Program-made: the position numbers and the translations under genes
Shown here: positions 34,843 to 42,473 of the stretch, in pieces
Layout of the letters: the number at the start of each line of letters is the position of its first letter
How positions within the stretch are numbered: position 1 is the stretch's first letter
NCBI GenBank assembly: GCA_022821085.1
Contig: JAJEEG010000005.1
Coordinates: 47,116-111,115 of the forward strand
Reading direction: 5' to 3'
Origin: Candidatus Latescibacterota bacterium
Lineage (GTDB): Bacteria > JAAXHH01
DNA: 64,000 nucleotides
Notes under the pieces: generated by a model
Database searches by the model: none
Seen by the model: the letters and a program-made list of their open reading frames with translations, nothing else
What the model was told of the DNA's origin: nothing

Positions 34843-36567
34843 ATGAACACTCCCGTTGCGCTGGTCATCCTGGACGGCTGGGGCATCGCCCCCCGCGGCG
34901 ATGCCAACGCCGTGCTGCTGGCGGAGACGCCGAACTTCGACAGGCTGTGGCATCATTATCCCCATACCATGTTGAGCGCATCGGGCGAGGACGTCGGTCT
35001 TCCGCCCGAGATCATGGGCAACTCGGAAGTCGGCCACCTCAACCTGGGCGCCGGACGGGTGGTGCGCCAGGAAGTCAGCCGGATCAACGAGGCCATCGAC
35101 GACGGCTCATTCTTCGAAAACGCCGCCCTCGCCGAAATCCTGGAACGATTGCTGGGAACGGGCGGCCGGCTGCACCTGCTGGGACTCACGTCGGACGGAC
35201 TGGTCCACAGCGCCGAGAAGCACTACCTGGCACTGCTCGAAATGGCCCGGCGCAGGGGCCTGACCGGCGATCGCGTCCTGCTGCACGCCATCCTGGACGG
35301 CCGCGATACATCGCCCCGGAGCGCGCCGGCCTATCTCGAGACGTTGCAGGAGGCCATCGAACGACTCGGCGTGGGCCGCATCGCCACCGTGACCGGGCGG
35401 TACTACGCCATGGACCGGGACAACCGGTGGGAACGGGTGCGCAGAGCCTACGAGCTTTTTACCGAAGGGAAGGGGTACCGGGCCGGCACCGCGGCGGAAG
35501 CCGTTCAGGCGGCGTACGGCCGGGGCGAAACCGACGAGTTCGTATTGCCCACCGTGATCGGCGCGGCGCCGAGCGGGCCCGACAGGTCGACGACAGCCAG
35601 CCCCTCCAGCGCAGGATCGACCCGTCCCGCCAGCGCAACGACGGACGGCCCCGCTGGGGTGATCTCGGACGGTGACGCGGTGATCGTCTACAATTTCCGG
35701 GCGGACCGGGGGCGCCAGATCGTCCGGGCCTTCATCGAACGGGATTTCGACGGATTCGTCCGTGGGGCGGTGCCGGACGTACGCATCGCCACCATGACGC
35801 CCTACGATGCGCGTTTCGACGTGCCCTGCGCCTTTCGTCCCCCGGAACGCATGCGCGATATCCTGGGAGAAACGATCAGCCTGGCCGGCCGGCATCAGCT
35901 GCGTGTGGCGGAAACGGAAAAGTACCCTCACGTCACCTATTTCTTCAACGGCGGCGACGAACGGCCCTTCGAGGGCGAGGACCGGATCCTGGTCCCCTCG
36001 CCGCGGGACGTGGCCACCTACGACGAGAAGCCCGAAATGAGCGCGCCCGAGGTCGCGGCCCGGGTGGCCGATGCCCTGCGCGGCGGAGAATACGACTTCG
36101 CGCTGGTGAATTTCGCCAATCCGGACATGGTGGGCCACACGGGTTCGCTCCCGGCGGCGGTCGCGGCCGTGGAGACGGTAGACCGGTGCCTGGGAGAGGT
36201 GATGGACGCCGTCCGCTCGGCCGGCGGCGGGGCGATCGTGACGGCGGACCACGGCAACGCGGAGATGATGGTCGACCCCGCCACCACCGCGCCCCATACG
36301 GCGCACACGACGAATCCCGTGCCGCTCATCCTCGTGGACGATAAGCGGGAACGCGGACCGTCGCGCACCGGCGGACCGTTGCGCCCCGGCGGTCGGCTGC
36401 GCCCCGGCGGGCGTCTGGCGGACGTGGCGCCGACCGTGCTGTCCATGATGGGCATCCCCCGTCCGGAACCGATGTCGGGCACGGACCTGGCGGTGCTGGA
36501 CGCTCCGGCCGATCGGTCCGGTCCGGATGACCGGGCCAACCCGGCCGGGAACACGGAGCGGGCATGA
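34843..36567 (+). CDS. gpmI: 2,3-bisphosphoglycerate-independent phosphoglycerate mutase
   Basis: GpmI interconverts 3- and 2-phosphoglycerate in glycolysis, using Mn and a phosphoserine. It starts MNTPVALVILDGWGIAPRGD (metal ligand D11), with the catalytic S61 in IMGNSEVGHLNLGAG. Other motifs are HAILDGRDTSPRS, TVTGRYYAMDRDNRWER, VNFANPDMVGHTG and TADHGNAE. At 574 aa it is longer than the usual ~510. Two low-complexity inserts account for this: a Ser/Pro/Thr-rich stretch at ~240-275 (35566-35670), and an RTGGPLRPGGRLRPGGRL repeat near 505-525 made by an 8-codon micro-duplication. Both fall in loops and catalysis should be intact. Its stop overlaps the next gene (ATGA). Confidence 0.96.
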   Translation: MNTPVALVILDGWGIAPRGDANAVLLAETPNFDRLWHHYPHTMLSASGEDVGLPPEIMGNSEVGHLNLGAGRVVRQEVSRINEAIDDGSFFENAALAEILERLLGTGGRLHLLGLTSDGLVHSAEKHYLALLEMARRRGLTGDRVLLHAILDGRDTSPRSAPAYLETLQEAIERLGVGRIATVTGRYYAMDRDNRWERVRRAYELFTEGKGYRAGTAAEAVQAAYGRGETDEFVLPTVIGAAPSGPDRSTTASPSSAGSTRPASATTDGPAGVISDGDAVIVYNFRADRGRQIVRAFIERDFDGFVRGAVPDVRIATMTPYDARFDVPCAFRPPERMRDILGETISLAGRHQLRVAETEKYPHVTYFFNGGDERPFEGEDRILVPSPRDVATYDEKPEMSAPEVAARVADALRGGEYDFALVNFANPDMVGHTGSLPAAVAAVETVDRCLGEVMDAVRSAGGGAIVTADHGNAEMMVDPATTAPHTAHTTNPVPLILVDDKRERGPSRTGGPLRPGGRLRPGGRLADVAPTVLSMMGIPRPEPMSGTDLAVLDAPADRSGPDDRANPAGNTERA

Positions 36568-37529
36568 AACAAGACCTGGTCATAGGCGTCGACCTGGGCG
36601 GGACCAACGTCAACAGCGCCGTCGTGGATGACGGCGGCCGCATATACCACCGGGCCTGGCAGTCCATATCGGGCAGCCGCACCGCCGGGGAGGTGATCGA
36701 CCGCCTGGTGGCCTGCGTCGAGACGACCATGGATGCCTGCGGACGGGACCGCGTGGCGGGCGTGGGCGTGGGTACGCCCGGGTTGATCCCGGAGGATTCA
36801 GGCACCGTGGTCTACGCGCCGAACGTACCGGAATGGGTGGATCTTCCGCTCCAGTCGCTGCTCCGGGAACGCCTGGGTCTCCCGGTGGCGATCGAGAACG
36901 ACGCCAATGCGGCGGCCATCGGGGAGCACTGGGTCGGTGGCGCCGCCGGTTTCGCCAATATCGTGTGCATTACCCTCGGGACGGGCGTCGGCGGAGCGAT
37001 CATCATGAACAATGAAGTCTGGCGCGGTTCCAACGGCGCGGGCGGCGAGATCGGCCATATGACCGTCGTGGAGAACGGCAGAACGTGCGGTTGCGGCGCG
37101 CCGGGGTGCCTGGAAGCCTATGCCTCGGCGACGGCCATCGCCGAACAGGCGCGGGAACTGCTTCGGGGCGGGCGGACGAGCGTATTGACGGAACTGGCCG
37201 GCGGCGACCCCGGCCGCATCGACGCCGCGATGATCGCCGAGGCGGCCGACCGGGGCGATGAGGCGGCGCGCGAGGTGATGCACCGGTCCGCCACGCTCCT
37301 GGGCACGGCCGTCTCCAGTCTCACCAACCTGCTGAATCCCGAACTGATCGTCATAGGCGGGGGCGTCATCAAGGCGGGCGATCTGATCTTCGGCCCCGTC
37401 CGCGCGGAGGTGGCGCGGCGCGCCTATAAATGGTCCGCCGGCATCCTCGAAATCGTGCCTGCCAGACTCGGCGACGACGCCGGCATAATCGGTGCCGCGC
37501 GGCACTTCATGTTGACCGGTACCACGTAA
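36564..37529 (+). CDS. ROK-family glucokinase/sugar kinase
   Basis: This 321-aa cytoplasmic kinase has the phosphate-binding GVDLGGTNVNSAV at the N-terminus and the sugar-binding and catalytic segment AIENDANAAAIGEHW. The ROK signature (LGTGVGGAIIMNNEVWRGSNGAGGEIGHM) follows, then the zinc-binding CGCGAPGCLEAYAS motif. Together with the lack of a DNA-binding domain this points to a glucokinase-type enzyme; other hexoses or N-acetyl sugars are possible. Coupling to gpmI by the ATGA overlap fits a role in glycolysis. Confidence 0.92.
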   Translation: MKQDLVIGVDLGGTNVNSAVVDDGGRIYHRAWQSISGSRTAGEVIDRLVACVETTMDACGRDRVAGVGVGTPGLIPEDSGTVVYAPNVPEWVDLPLQSLLRERLGLPVAIENDANAAAIGEHWVGGAAGFANIVCITLGTGVGGAIIMNNEVWRGSNGAGGEIGHMTVVENGRTCGCGAPGCLEAYASATAIAEQARELLRGGRTSVLTELAGGDPGRIDAAMIAEAADRGDEAAREVMHRSATLLGTAVSSLTNLLNPELIVIGGGVIKAGDLIFGPVRAEVARRAYKWSAGILEIVPARLGDDAGIIGAARHFMLTGTT

Positions 37530-37579
37530 CTCTGGTTTTTACTGGATTATTCGCGTAAGGTAAAAAAGGCAGGCTGGGA

Positions 37580-38056
37580 CTACTCGCTGGCCCTGGACGA
37601 AACGCCGGACTGAACGATCTCCTTATGGGTCCGCAGGATCAGTTCCAGCGCATTGACCACGGACTCCAGCTGCTCCTGGTCCCACTTTCCGGCAACCCTC
37701 AATGCCGCCTCCCTGGCGACCCGCCAGAACCGTTCCGTGGCTTTCTGTCCCTCTTCCGTCAATTCGCAGATGACCACTCGTCGGTCGTCGGGATCCTTGG
37801 TCCGGACCACCAGGCTTTTTTTCTCAAGGCGGTCTACGATGGATGTCGTGGCGGCCAGCGTGTTCTTCAGGTAGTAGGAGATCATCCCCATCCGCATGGA
37901 ACCCATCTGCTTCAGCATGACCAGGGTATTGAACTGGGAAATCGAGAGGTCCATCCCCTGCCATTCATGCAAACGGCCGCTGTACATGATCCGGTTGATT
38001 TCTTCCACGGAATTCAGGTAGCGGTCTGAGATATCCTGAGTGCGTTCGTTGTTCAA
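37580..38056 (-). CDS. MarR-family transcriptional regulator (first of two paralogues)
   Basis: This 158-aa winged-helix regulator has MDLSISQFNTLVMLKQMGSMRMGMISYYLKNTLAATTSIVDRLEKKSLVVRTKDPDDRRVVICELTEEG, the MarR DNA-binding domain with the DxRxxxxxLT wing. No ATG fits. A TTG at 38056 has AGGTGG 6 nt upstream, better than a TTG at 38134. A well-formed promoter lies at 38280-38308. It is similar to the MarR protein at 38827, including the C-terminal AGKWDQEQLESVVNALE / AEKWDFKKFESVVESLE segment. Ligand and targets are unknown. Confidence 0.88.
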   Translation of the reverse strand: MNNERTQDISDRYLNSVEEINRIMYSGRLHEWQGMDLSISQFNTLVMLKQMGSMRMGMISYYLKNTLAATTSIVDRLEKKSLVVRTKDPDDRRVVICELTEEGQKATERFWRVAREAALRVAGKWDQEQLESVVNALELILRTHKEIVQSGVSSRASE

Positions 38057-38826
38057 ATTGTTCCACCTGGGGTAAATCGAGCGGTTCGAAAGGCAACTTT
38101 TCCGCGGGATAGAATGATTCCGTTTCTTAAGCAACGACCCCGGGAACGGTCGACCCTGACCTGAAGGCGTATGTTGTATCCCTTCGTATCTAACGGGTCA
38201 ATCTGCGTCAGTTCAAGTCTAATGCTCCGGGGCGGAGAATGCCCCGAGAAAAACCACACATTTCAACAAAACTGATAAGAAACTATCCAGCAAATTAACA
38301 TTTGTCAAATCAAACTTTACTTATGCTAAGTTTTTCACCATGTCCTCCGGTGTGTGCTGCCACGATCCGGCAACGGAGCGATTTCACCGGGATTTAGCAG
38401 GTCACGCTGAAATCCGCCCGGTCGAGGACGGTTCACTACAGGGGGCGCGACAGGATTCGGGCCGGAGGGCACACGACAGCGGAGGACGGCGATGGTCACC
38501 GGGGGAGGATTGGACGCGGATCGCCAGAGGGCAAAAGCGACGACTGCCAGACACCAGGAGGTGAAATGGTGGCGATCACCCAGGAGAGATCAAGGCCTGT
38601 CGACTGAGGGGAGTAAATTTGACGACGATCGCCTTTGGGGGAACAAGAAGGCGGCGACCGCAGGTGAGTGTTACGAGACGACCGATGCAGAACGCCTTGC
38701 ACCGATCGCCGGAGTAGCCGGAGTAGAAGGTACGCGCGGATTACGAGACAGAGAACTACGGCGCCCCCGGCGGGGTTGCCGGCCCGACCCAATCCGGCCA
38801 GCGGGACGTTTCCTGCTGGTACGGAT
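38057..38826. other. 770-bp interval without a recognisable gene between the two marR paralogues
   Basis: Frames here give only Arg/Pro-rich shadow translations with no family resemblance. The left part (38057-38310) is the leader and promoter of the first marR; it includes a CGGGGC/GCCCCG hairpin at 38228-38245. I see nothing definite in 38340-38826. A non-coding RNA or a decayed gene is possible. Confidence 0.5.
38280..38310 (-). promoter_or_regulatory. Candidate promoter and palindromic operator of the first marR gene
   Basis: On the minus strand TTGACA (38308-38303) and TAGTTT (38285-38280) are separated by 17 bp. The -35 box is embedded in the palindrome ATTTGTCAAAT (38300-38310), a plausible autoregulatory MarR site. 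The predicted leader is about 215 nt. Confidence 0.55.
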
Positions 38827-39333
38827 TTACATCTTGTTGAACAGCCTGTCCTTTTTCGGCTCCGAAACGATGCGGACAGATCCTTCCTCGTCGGCGTTCC
38901 ATAAGGATTCCAGCGACTCGACCACGGACTCGAATTTCTTGAAATCCCATTTTTCGGCCACCTTTTTCGCGCGGATCCTCGTATGCCTTATGATCCGCTG
39001 TGTTGCCTTCTTGCCATCATCGGTAAACTCGCAGATCACCACCCTGCGATCGCTCGGATCAGAACTTCGTTGCAGGTAACCCTTGCCAACCAGGTGATCT
39101 ACGATGATGGACATATGCGGCAGCTTGCTGCCCAGGTAATTCGCCAGGGCGCCCATCCGCGTAGGGCCGTGGTGATACAACATCATCAGCGTATTTGCCT
39201 GGTGCGCGTTCAATCCGAGTTTCTTCAACTCGCCAAGACGTTCATTGTGCATCAATCGACTCAGATGTTGTATCGCACAGACAAACCGGTCCGTCAACTC
39301 TCCTCTGACACCTTCTCCCATTGCACCGTTCAT
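38827..39333 (-). CDS. MarR-family transcriptional regulator (second paralogue)
   Basis: This 168-aa protein has the same winged-helix domain (LNAHQANTLMMLYHHGPTRMGALANYLGSKLPHMSIIVDHLVGKGYLQRSSDPSDRRVVICEFTDDG) and a helical tail close to that of the regulator at 37580. The ATG at 39333 has GGGGAAGG upstream. It is transcribed in the same direction as its paralogue but separated by 770 bp. The recognition helices differ (NTLAATTSIVDRLEKK versus SKLPHMSIIVDHLVGK), so their targets may have diverged. Confidence 0.88.
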   Translation of the reverse strand: MNGAMGEGVRGELTDRFVCAIQHLSRLMHNERLGELKKLGLNAHQANTLMMLYHHGPTRMGALANYLGSKLPHMSIIVDHLVGKGYLQRSSDPSDRRVVICEFTDDGKKATQRIIRHTRIRAKKVAEKWDFKKFESVVESLESLWNADEEGSVRIVSEPKKDRLFNKM

Positions 39334-39695
39334 AAGCGCCTTCCCCGAATACGTGGTTAACGTGCTGTATATACGGCCGGTGGTCCAATGTCTATAAGGT
39401 GACGATGACTCAGGTTCTGGATGTGCGTCGGTCCAAAACCGCCCATCCTACCCGAGTATAAAGGAAAAAGTGTGACCAGTGTGTGAACAATTGGCCTTGA
39501 AAGAGGTTAATTGTGCGAAAAATACGCAAGTTGCCGCGCGTCATTATCTTCGAAAAGGTATCTCGCATTGTTGAGACTGGTCAATCCGTGACGATCCCTG
39601 CCGGCGTCCCCCAAAGGCCCGGGAATACGGATCATTCGCGGTTTTCATTGACAGGAATATGTACAATTGTACAATACCGGAAAGGAGGTTTCTGC
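39334..39695. other. 362-bp divergent intergenic region between marR and vapC
   Basis: No gene is supported. The right end contains the vapC promoter and operator described separately. The left end must hold the promoter of the second marR, but no convincing pair of boxes was found. Confidence 0.6.
39648..39675 (+). promoter_or_regulatory. vapC promoter with palindromic operator over the -10 box
   Basis: TTGACA (39648-39653) and TACAAT (39670-39675) are spaced by 16 bp. The perfect 14-bp palindrome TGTACAATTGTACA (39660-39673) covers the spacer end and the -10 box. A strong AAAGGAGG follows at 39681-39688. This is the layout expected for autorepression by the antitoxin or the complex. Confidence 0.7.
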
Positions 39696-40103
39696 ATGAA
39701 TATGGTCATCGATACATCGGCGATTATCGCATCCGTCATGCGAGGTCCCGAACGGGATGCCCTTGCCGAAGCGGCTTCGGGCCATGTCCTCATCGCGCCG
39801 GGATGCGTCCGGTGGGAAGTCTGCCAGGCCCTTTCCGTCATGATTCGGCAGAAAGGTATAGACGTCGTGGAAGCGCGACGAGGGATGGATATCCTGGATA
39901 ACATCCCTTTACGTTACGTGGACGTGGACATGGACCAGGTTCTTTCGATCGCGTCCCGGATCAAGGGGGTGGCGGCCGACGCGTTTTTACTGGAGACCGC
40001 CATCCGGTACAACGCGCCGCTGCTGACCCTGGACCGGTCGTTGGGCCGCGTCGCGGTGTCGCTCGGCATCGAAGTGGTGCGACTGGAAGATGAGGGGGGC
40101 TGA
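39696..40103 (+). CDS. PIN-domain (VapC-type) ribonuclease toxin
   Basis: This 135-aa PIN nuclease starts MNMVIDTSAIIASVMRGPER after AAAGGAGG. The acidic residues are visible: D in VIDTSA, E in VRWEVCQAL, D in GVAADAFLLETA, and D in LLTLDRSLG. These chelate Mg or Mn for RNA cleavage in VapC toxins. It precedes and overlaps by spacing the Phd/YefM-type antitoxin gene, so the toxin comes first. A start at 39513 would extend it through the promoter and is rejected. Confidence 0.9.
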   Translation: MNMVIDTSAIIASVMRGPERDALAEAASGHVLIAPGCVRWEVCQALSVMIRQKGIDVVEARRGMDILDNIPLRYVDVDMDQVLSIASRIKGVAADAFLLETAIRYNAPLLTLDRSLGRVAVSLGIEVVRLEDEGG

Positions 40104-40110
40104 TTACGCC

Positions 40111-40359
40111 ATGGATGTATATACTTATTCCGAAGCGAGGCAGCATCTGTCGAGTTTGCTCGACGAAGCGGAATCGACCGGCAAGGTCATCATTCGCAGG
40201 AAGGATGGCCGGAGATATGCCGTCGTCCCGGAGCTGGCTCCCGTGTCGCCGCTGGATATACCGACGGTCGAGACGAGCATCACGGTGAAGGAAGTGGTCA
40301 AGCTCGTCAGGCGCCAGCGTGTCCGGGGCAAAGGGTGGGGACGCGATTCGGAAAAGTAA
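40111..40359 (+). CDS. Phd/YefM-type antitoxin
   Basis: This 82-aa protein, MDVYTYSEARQHLSSLLDEAESTGKVIIRRKDGRRYAVVPE, has the Phd/YefM fold with a basic C-terminus (VKLVRRQRVRGKGWGR). It should neutralise the upstream PIN toxin and bind the palindrome at 39660. The ATG at 40111 has AGGGGGG 11 nt upstream; an ATG at 40090 overlapping vapC is possible. In most such modules the antitoxin is first; here it is second. Confidence 0.85.
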   Translation: MDVYTYSEARQHLSSLLDEAESTGKVIIRRKDGRRYAVVPELAPVSPLDIPTVETSITVKEVVKLVRRQRVRGKGWGRDSEK

Positions 40360-40517
40360 GCGGGCAGATCCCCCGGCTGGCCCCTGCCCGGGTGCCGCCC
40401 GGGTGCTGTCCGGCCCCTGCCCGGGCGCTGCAAAGTGCGTTTTTGGGTTGCGTATCCGCCGGGATATGTGTAAATTTCTCATGTTGAGCGTTTTTCATTT
40501 GCAGGGAGAATTCGTTC

Positions 40518-40937
40518 ATGATCAGGCAGGCCAGGCGATTCACCATCCTCATCCTCTTCCTCGCGCTATCGTCTCCGACCACCGCGGTCGGCGCGGCGGC
40601 GGGCATGTGTATGGCGGAAAAGACGCTGTCGCATGAGAGGATGCCGGCCGAAGGCGCTCACGCATGCTGCGTGACGGCCGAGACGCCGGAAACCTGCATC
40701 ACGGGGACGCCGGCCATGTCCTGCTGCAGCCTCGAAGCGGCGCCGTACCGGGAGGCCGGAGCGGGCGCGCTCCCTGCGTATTCCCTCGTCCAACCTGATC
40801 AGCCGGACCTGTCCACCCCGCTGCGGGGCCCCTACGTGGTCGAACCGGTGGTCCATGTTTCCGGGGGTTCGCCCGGGATGGATGTCACCCGGTCTCCACT
40901 GCCCCTGCGCACGCTCTTCTGCACCTACCTCATTTAA
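40518..40937 (+). CDS. Small exported Cys-rich protein at the head of the metal-efflux cluster
   Basis: This 139-aa protein has an N-terminal signal (RFTILILFLALSSPTTAVGAAAG). It is followed by a metal-ligand-rich segment with MCM, HACC, ETC and MSCC motifs at ~30-72, and a Pro-rich tail. GGGAG precedes the ATG. Its position ahead of a TolC/adaptor/RND set suggests periplasmic metal sensing or binding, similar in style to HYC_CC_PP-type small proteins. The family match is tentative. Confidence 0.65.
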   Translation: MIRQARRFTILILFLALSSPTTAVGAAAGMCMAEKTLSHERMPAEGAHACCVTAETPETCITGTPAMSCCSLEAAPYREAGAGALPAYSLVQPDQPDLSTPLRGPYVVEPVVHVSGGSPGMDVTRSPLPLRTLFCTYLI

Positions 40938-41185
40938 TACCCATCTCTGATACTTTCGGACGGCAGCGGGCCTTGCGCGGCATGCACGGCGCTTAGCGGG
41001 CATCGTGTATCCGGATTGACCGTATACCCGGACCGGAAGTGCTTCGTTGTCCGGGCCGCCCGGCGCTTCCCGGCATGACATCCGCACGCCGCGATGTCGC
41101 TATGCTGCGACAGGAACCGCCCCGTCCGAACACAGTCCCGTAACGATTAACAGCAAACGATCCATATCAACCCAAGGAACTGCCC

Positions 41186-42457
41186 ATGTCCGTATTCATA
41201 CGATACGCGGGCTTTTTGATCGCGGTTATTGTCGTCCTGGTTGTCGGCGTCCAGCCGGCCCGGGCCCAGACGCCGGAACTCGAGGCCCTGGTCGCCGAGG
41301 CCCTGGACCGTAATCCGGCCCTGCGGGCGGCCCGTCATCGCCGGGCCGCGGCGGAACAACGAGGGCCCCAGGTCGCTTCTTACCCGGATCCGACCTTTGC
41401 GTACACGCGCTGGCTTTCCTCGCCGGAAACGCGCGTAGGACCGCAGCGGAACGCGCTGGCTTTCGGTCAGAAGATCCCCTACCCGGGCAAACTGCGCCTG
41501 CGCGGCGACATGTCCGGCGAGGAAACGGCCGCCGAAGCAGCCCGTATCCGAACGATCGCCCGCGACATCACCCACGAAGTGAAGCGTGTCTACTACGATC
41601 TTTACCGGGTAGACCGGTCCCTGCGCATCCTGGACGACTATCTGGTGATGCTGGAGACCTTCACCGGCGCCGCGGAGGAGAAGTACGCGGCCGGAGGCGG
41701 TACGCAGGCCGACGTGCTCAAGTCCCACGTGGAAGCATCGGAGGTCCTGAAGCGGCGCATCGCGCTGGAAGGCGAGCGTAGCGCCCTTTCGGCCCGTCTC
41801 AACGGCGTCCTGAGCCGTCTGTCAGATACGCCCGTCGACCAGGTGACGGCCATAGACACGACGAGATACGCCCGGCCCGAGTCCCTGGTGACTGAAAGGG
41901 CGCTTGCCGCCCGGCAGGAACTGGAGGAGGTCGACGCCCGGATCCGCCGGGACGAGTTGGGCGTGCGGCTCGCCCGTCTCGCCAGCCGGCCCGACTTCAC
42001 GGTGCAGGCATCCTATGTCACCGTTCCCAAGGTCGGAAACAATGCCGCGTCCGACGCGGGGAAAGACGCCTTCGGCATCATGCTGAACGTGAATCTGCCC
42101 CTCTTCAGGAAACGCATCCGGGCGGGAGTGCAGGAAGCCAAGGCGCGCGTGGAAGAGAGCCGTTACATCAGGGAGAACATCCGGGACGCCATCGCTGCGG
42201 AGGTCGCGGAGGCCTACGGGCGATTGCGCCACTCCGGACGGGCCCTGGATGTCTATGAGCAGGGCCTTATCGCCCAGGCGGAAAACAGTGTGCAGGCGAC
42301 GCTGGCCGCCTATCAGACGGGGCAGATGGATTTCCTGGACCTGCTCGACGCGGAACGCATGGTGCTGCGCACCCGGCTCGGGTACGTGGTGGAAATGGCG
42401 AACTATCGTAAGTACGTCAATACGCTGGAAAGAGCCGCCGGGGGTTCGCTCCCGTAG
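41186..42457 (+). CDS. TolC-family outer-membrane efflux protein (CusC/CzcC-like)
   Basis: This 423-aa protein has a signal peptide (FLIAVIVVLVVGVQPARAQ). Two OEP repeats follow, with long helices such as LEALVAEALDRNPALRAARHRRAAAEQRGPQ, the ADVLKSHVEASEVLKRRIALEG segment, and EAKARVEESRYIRENIRDAIAAEVAEAYGRLRH, ending with MDFLDLLDAERMVL. It forms the outer-membrane channel of the tripartite pump. AAGGA precedes the ATG; the adaptor gene starts 16 bp after its stop. Confidence 0.93.
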   Translation: MSVFIRYAGFLIAVIVVLVVGVQPARAQTPELEALVAEALDRNPALRAARHRRAAAEQRGPQVASYPDPTFAYTRWLSSPETRVGPQRNALAFGQKIPYPGKLRLRGDMSGEETAAEAARIRTIARDITHEVKRVYYDLYRVDRSLRILDDYLVMLETFTGAAEEKYAAGGGTQADVLKSHVEASEVLKRRIALEGERSALSARLNGVLSRLSDTPVDQVTAIDTTRYARPESLVTERALAARQELEEVDARIRRDELGVRLARLASRPDFTVQASYVTVPKVGNNAASDAGKDAFGIMLNVNLPLFRKRIRAGVQEAKARVEESRYIRENIRDAIAAEVAEAYGRLRHSGRALDVYEQGLIAQAENSVQATLAAYQTGQMDFLDLLDAERMVLRTRLGYVVEMANYRKYVNTLERAAGGSLP

Positions 42458-42473
42458 GCACAGGAGGTTAAAC

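Noticed and set aside
38492-39079. A 195-codon plus-strand frame between and over the marR paralogues
   Set aside because: Its right half is antisense to the second marR and the left half has no family resemblance.
39513-39695. An N-terminal extension of vapC starting at 39513
   Set aside because: It would be translated through the promoter, palindrome and Shine-Dalgarno sequence; the PIN domain begins exactly at 39696.
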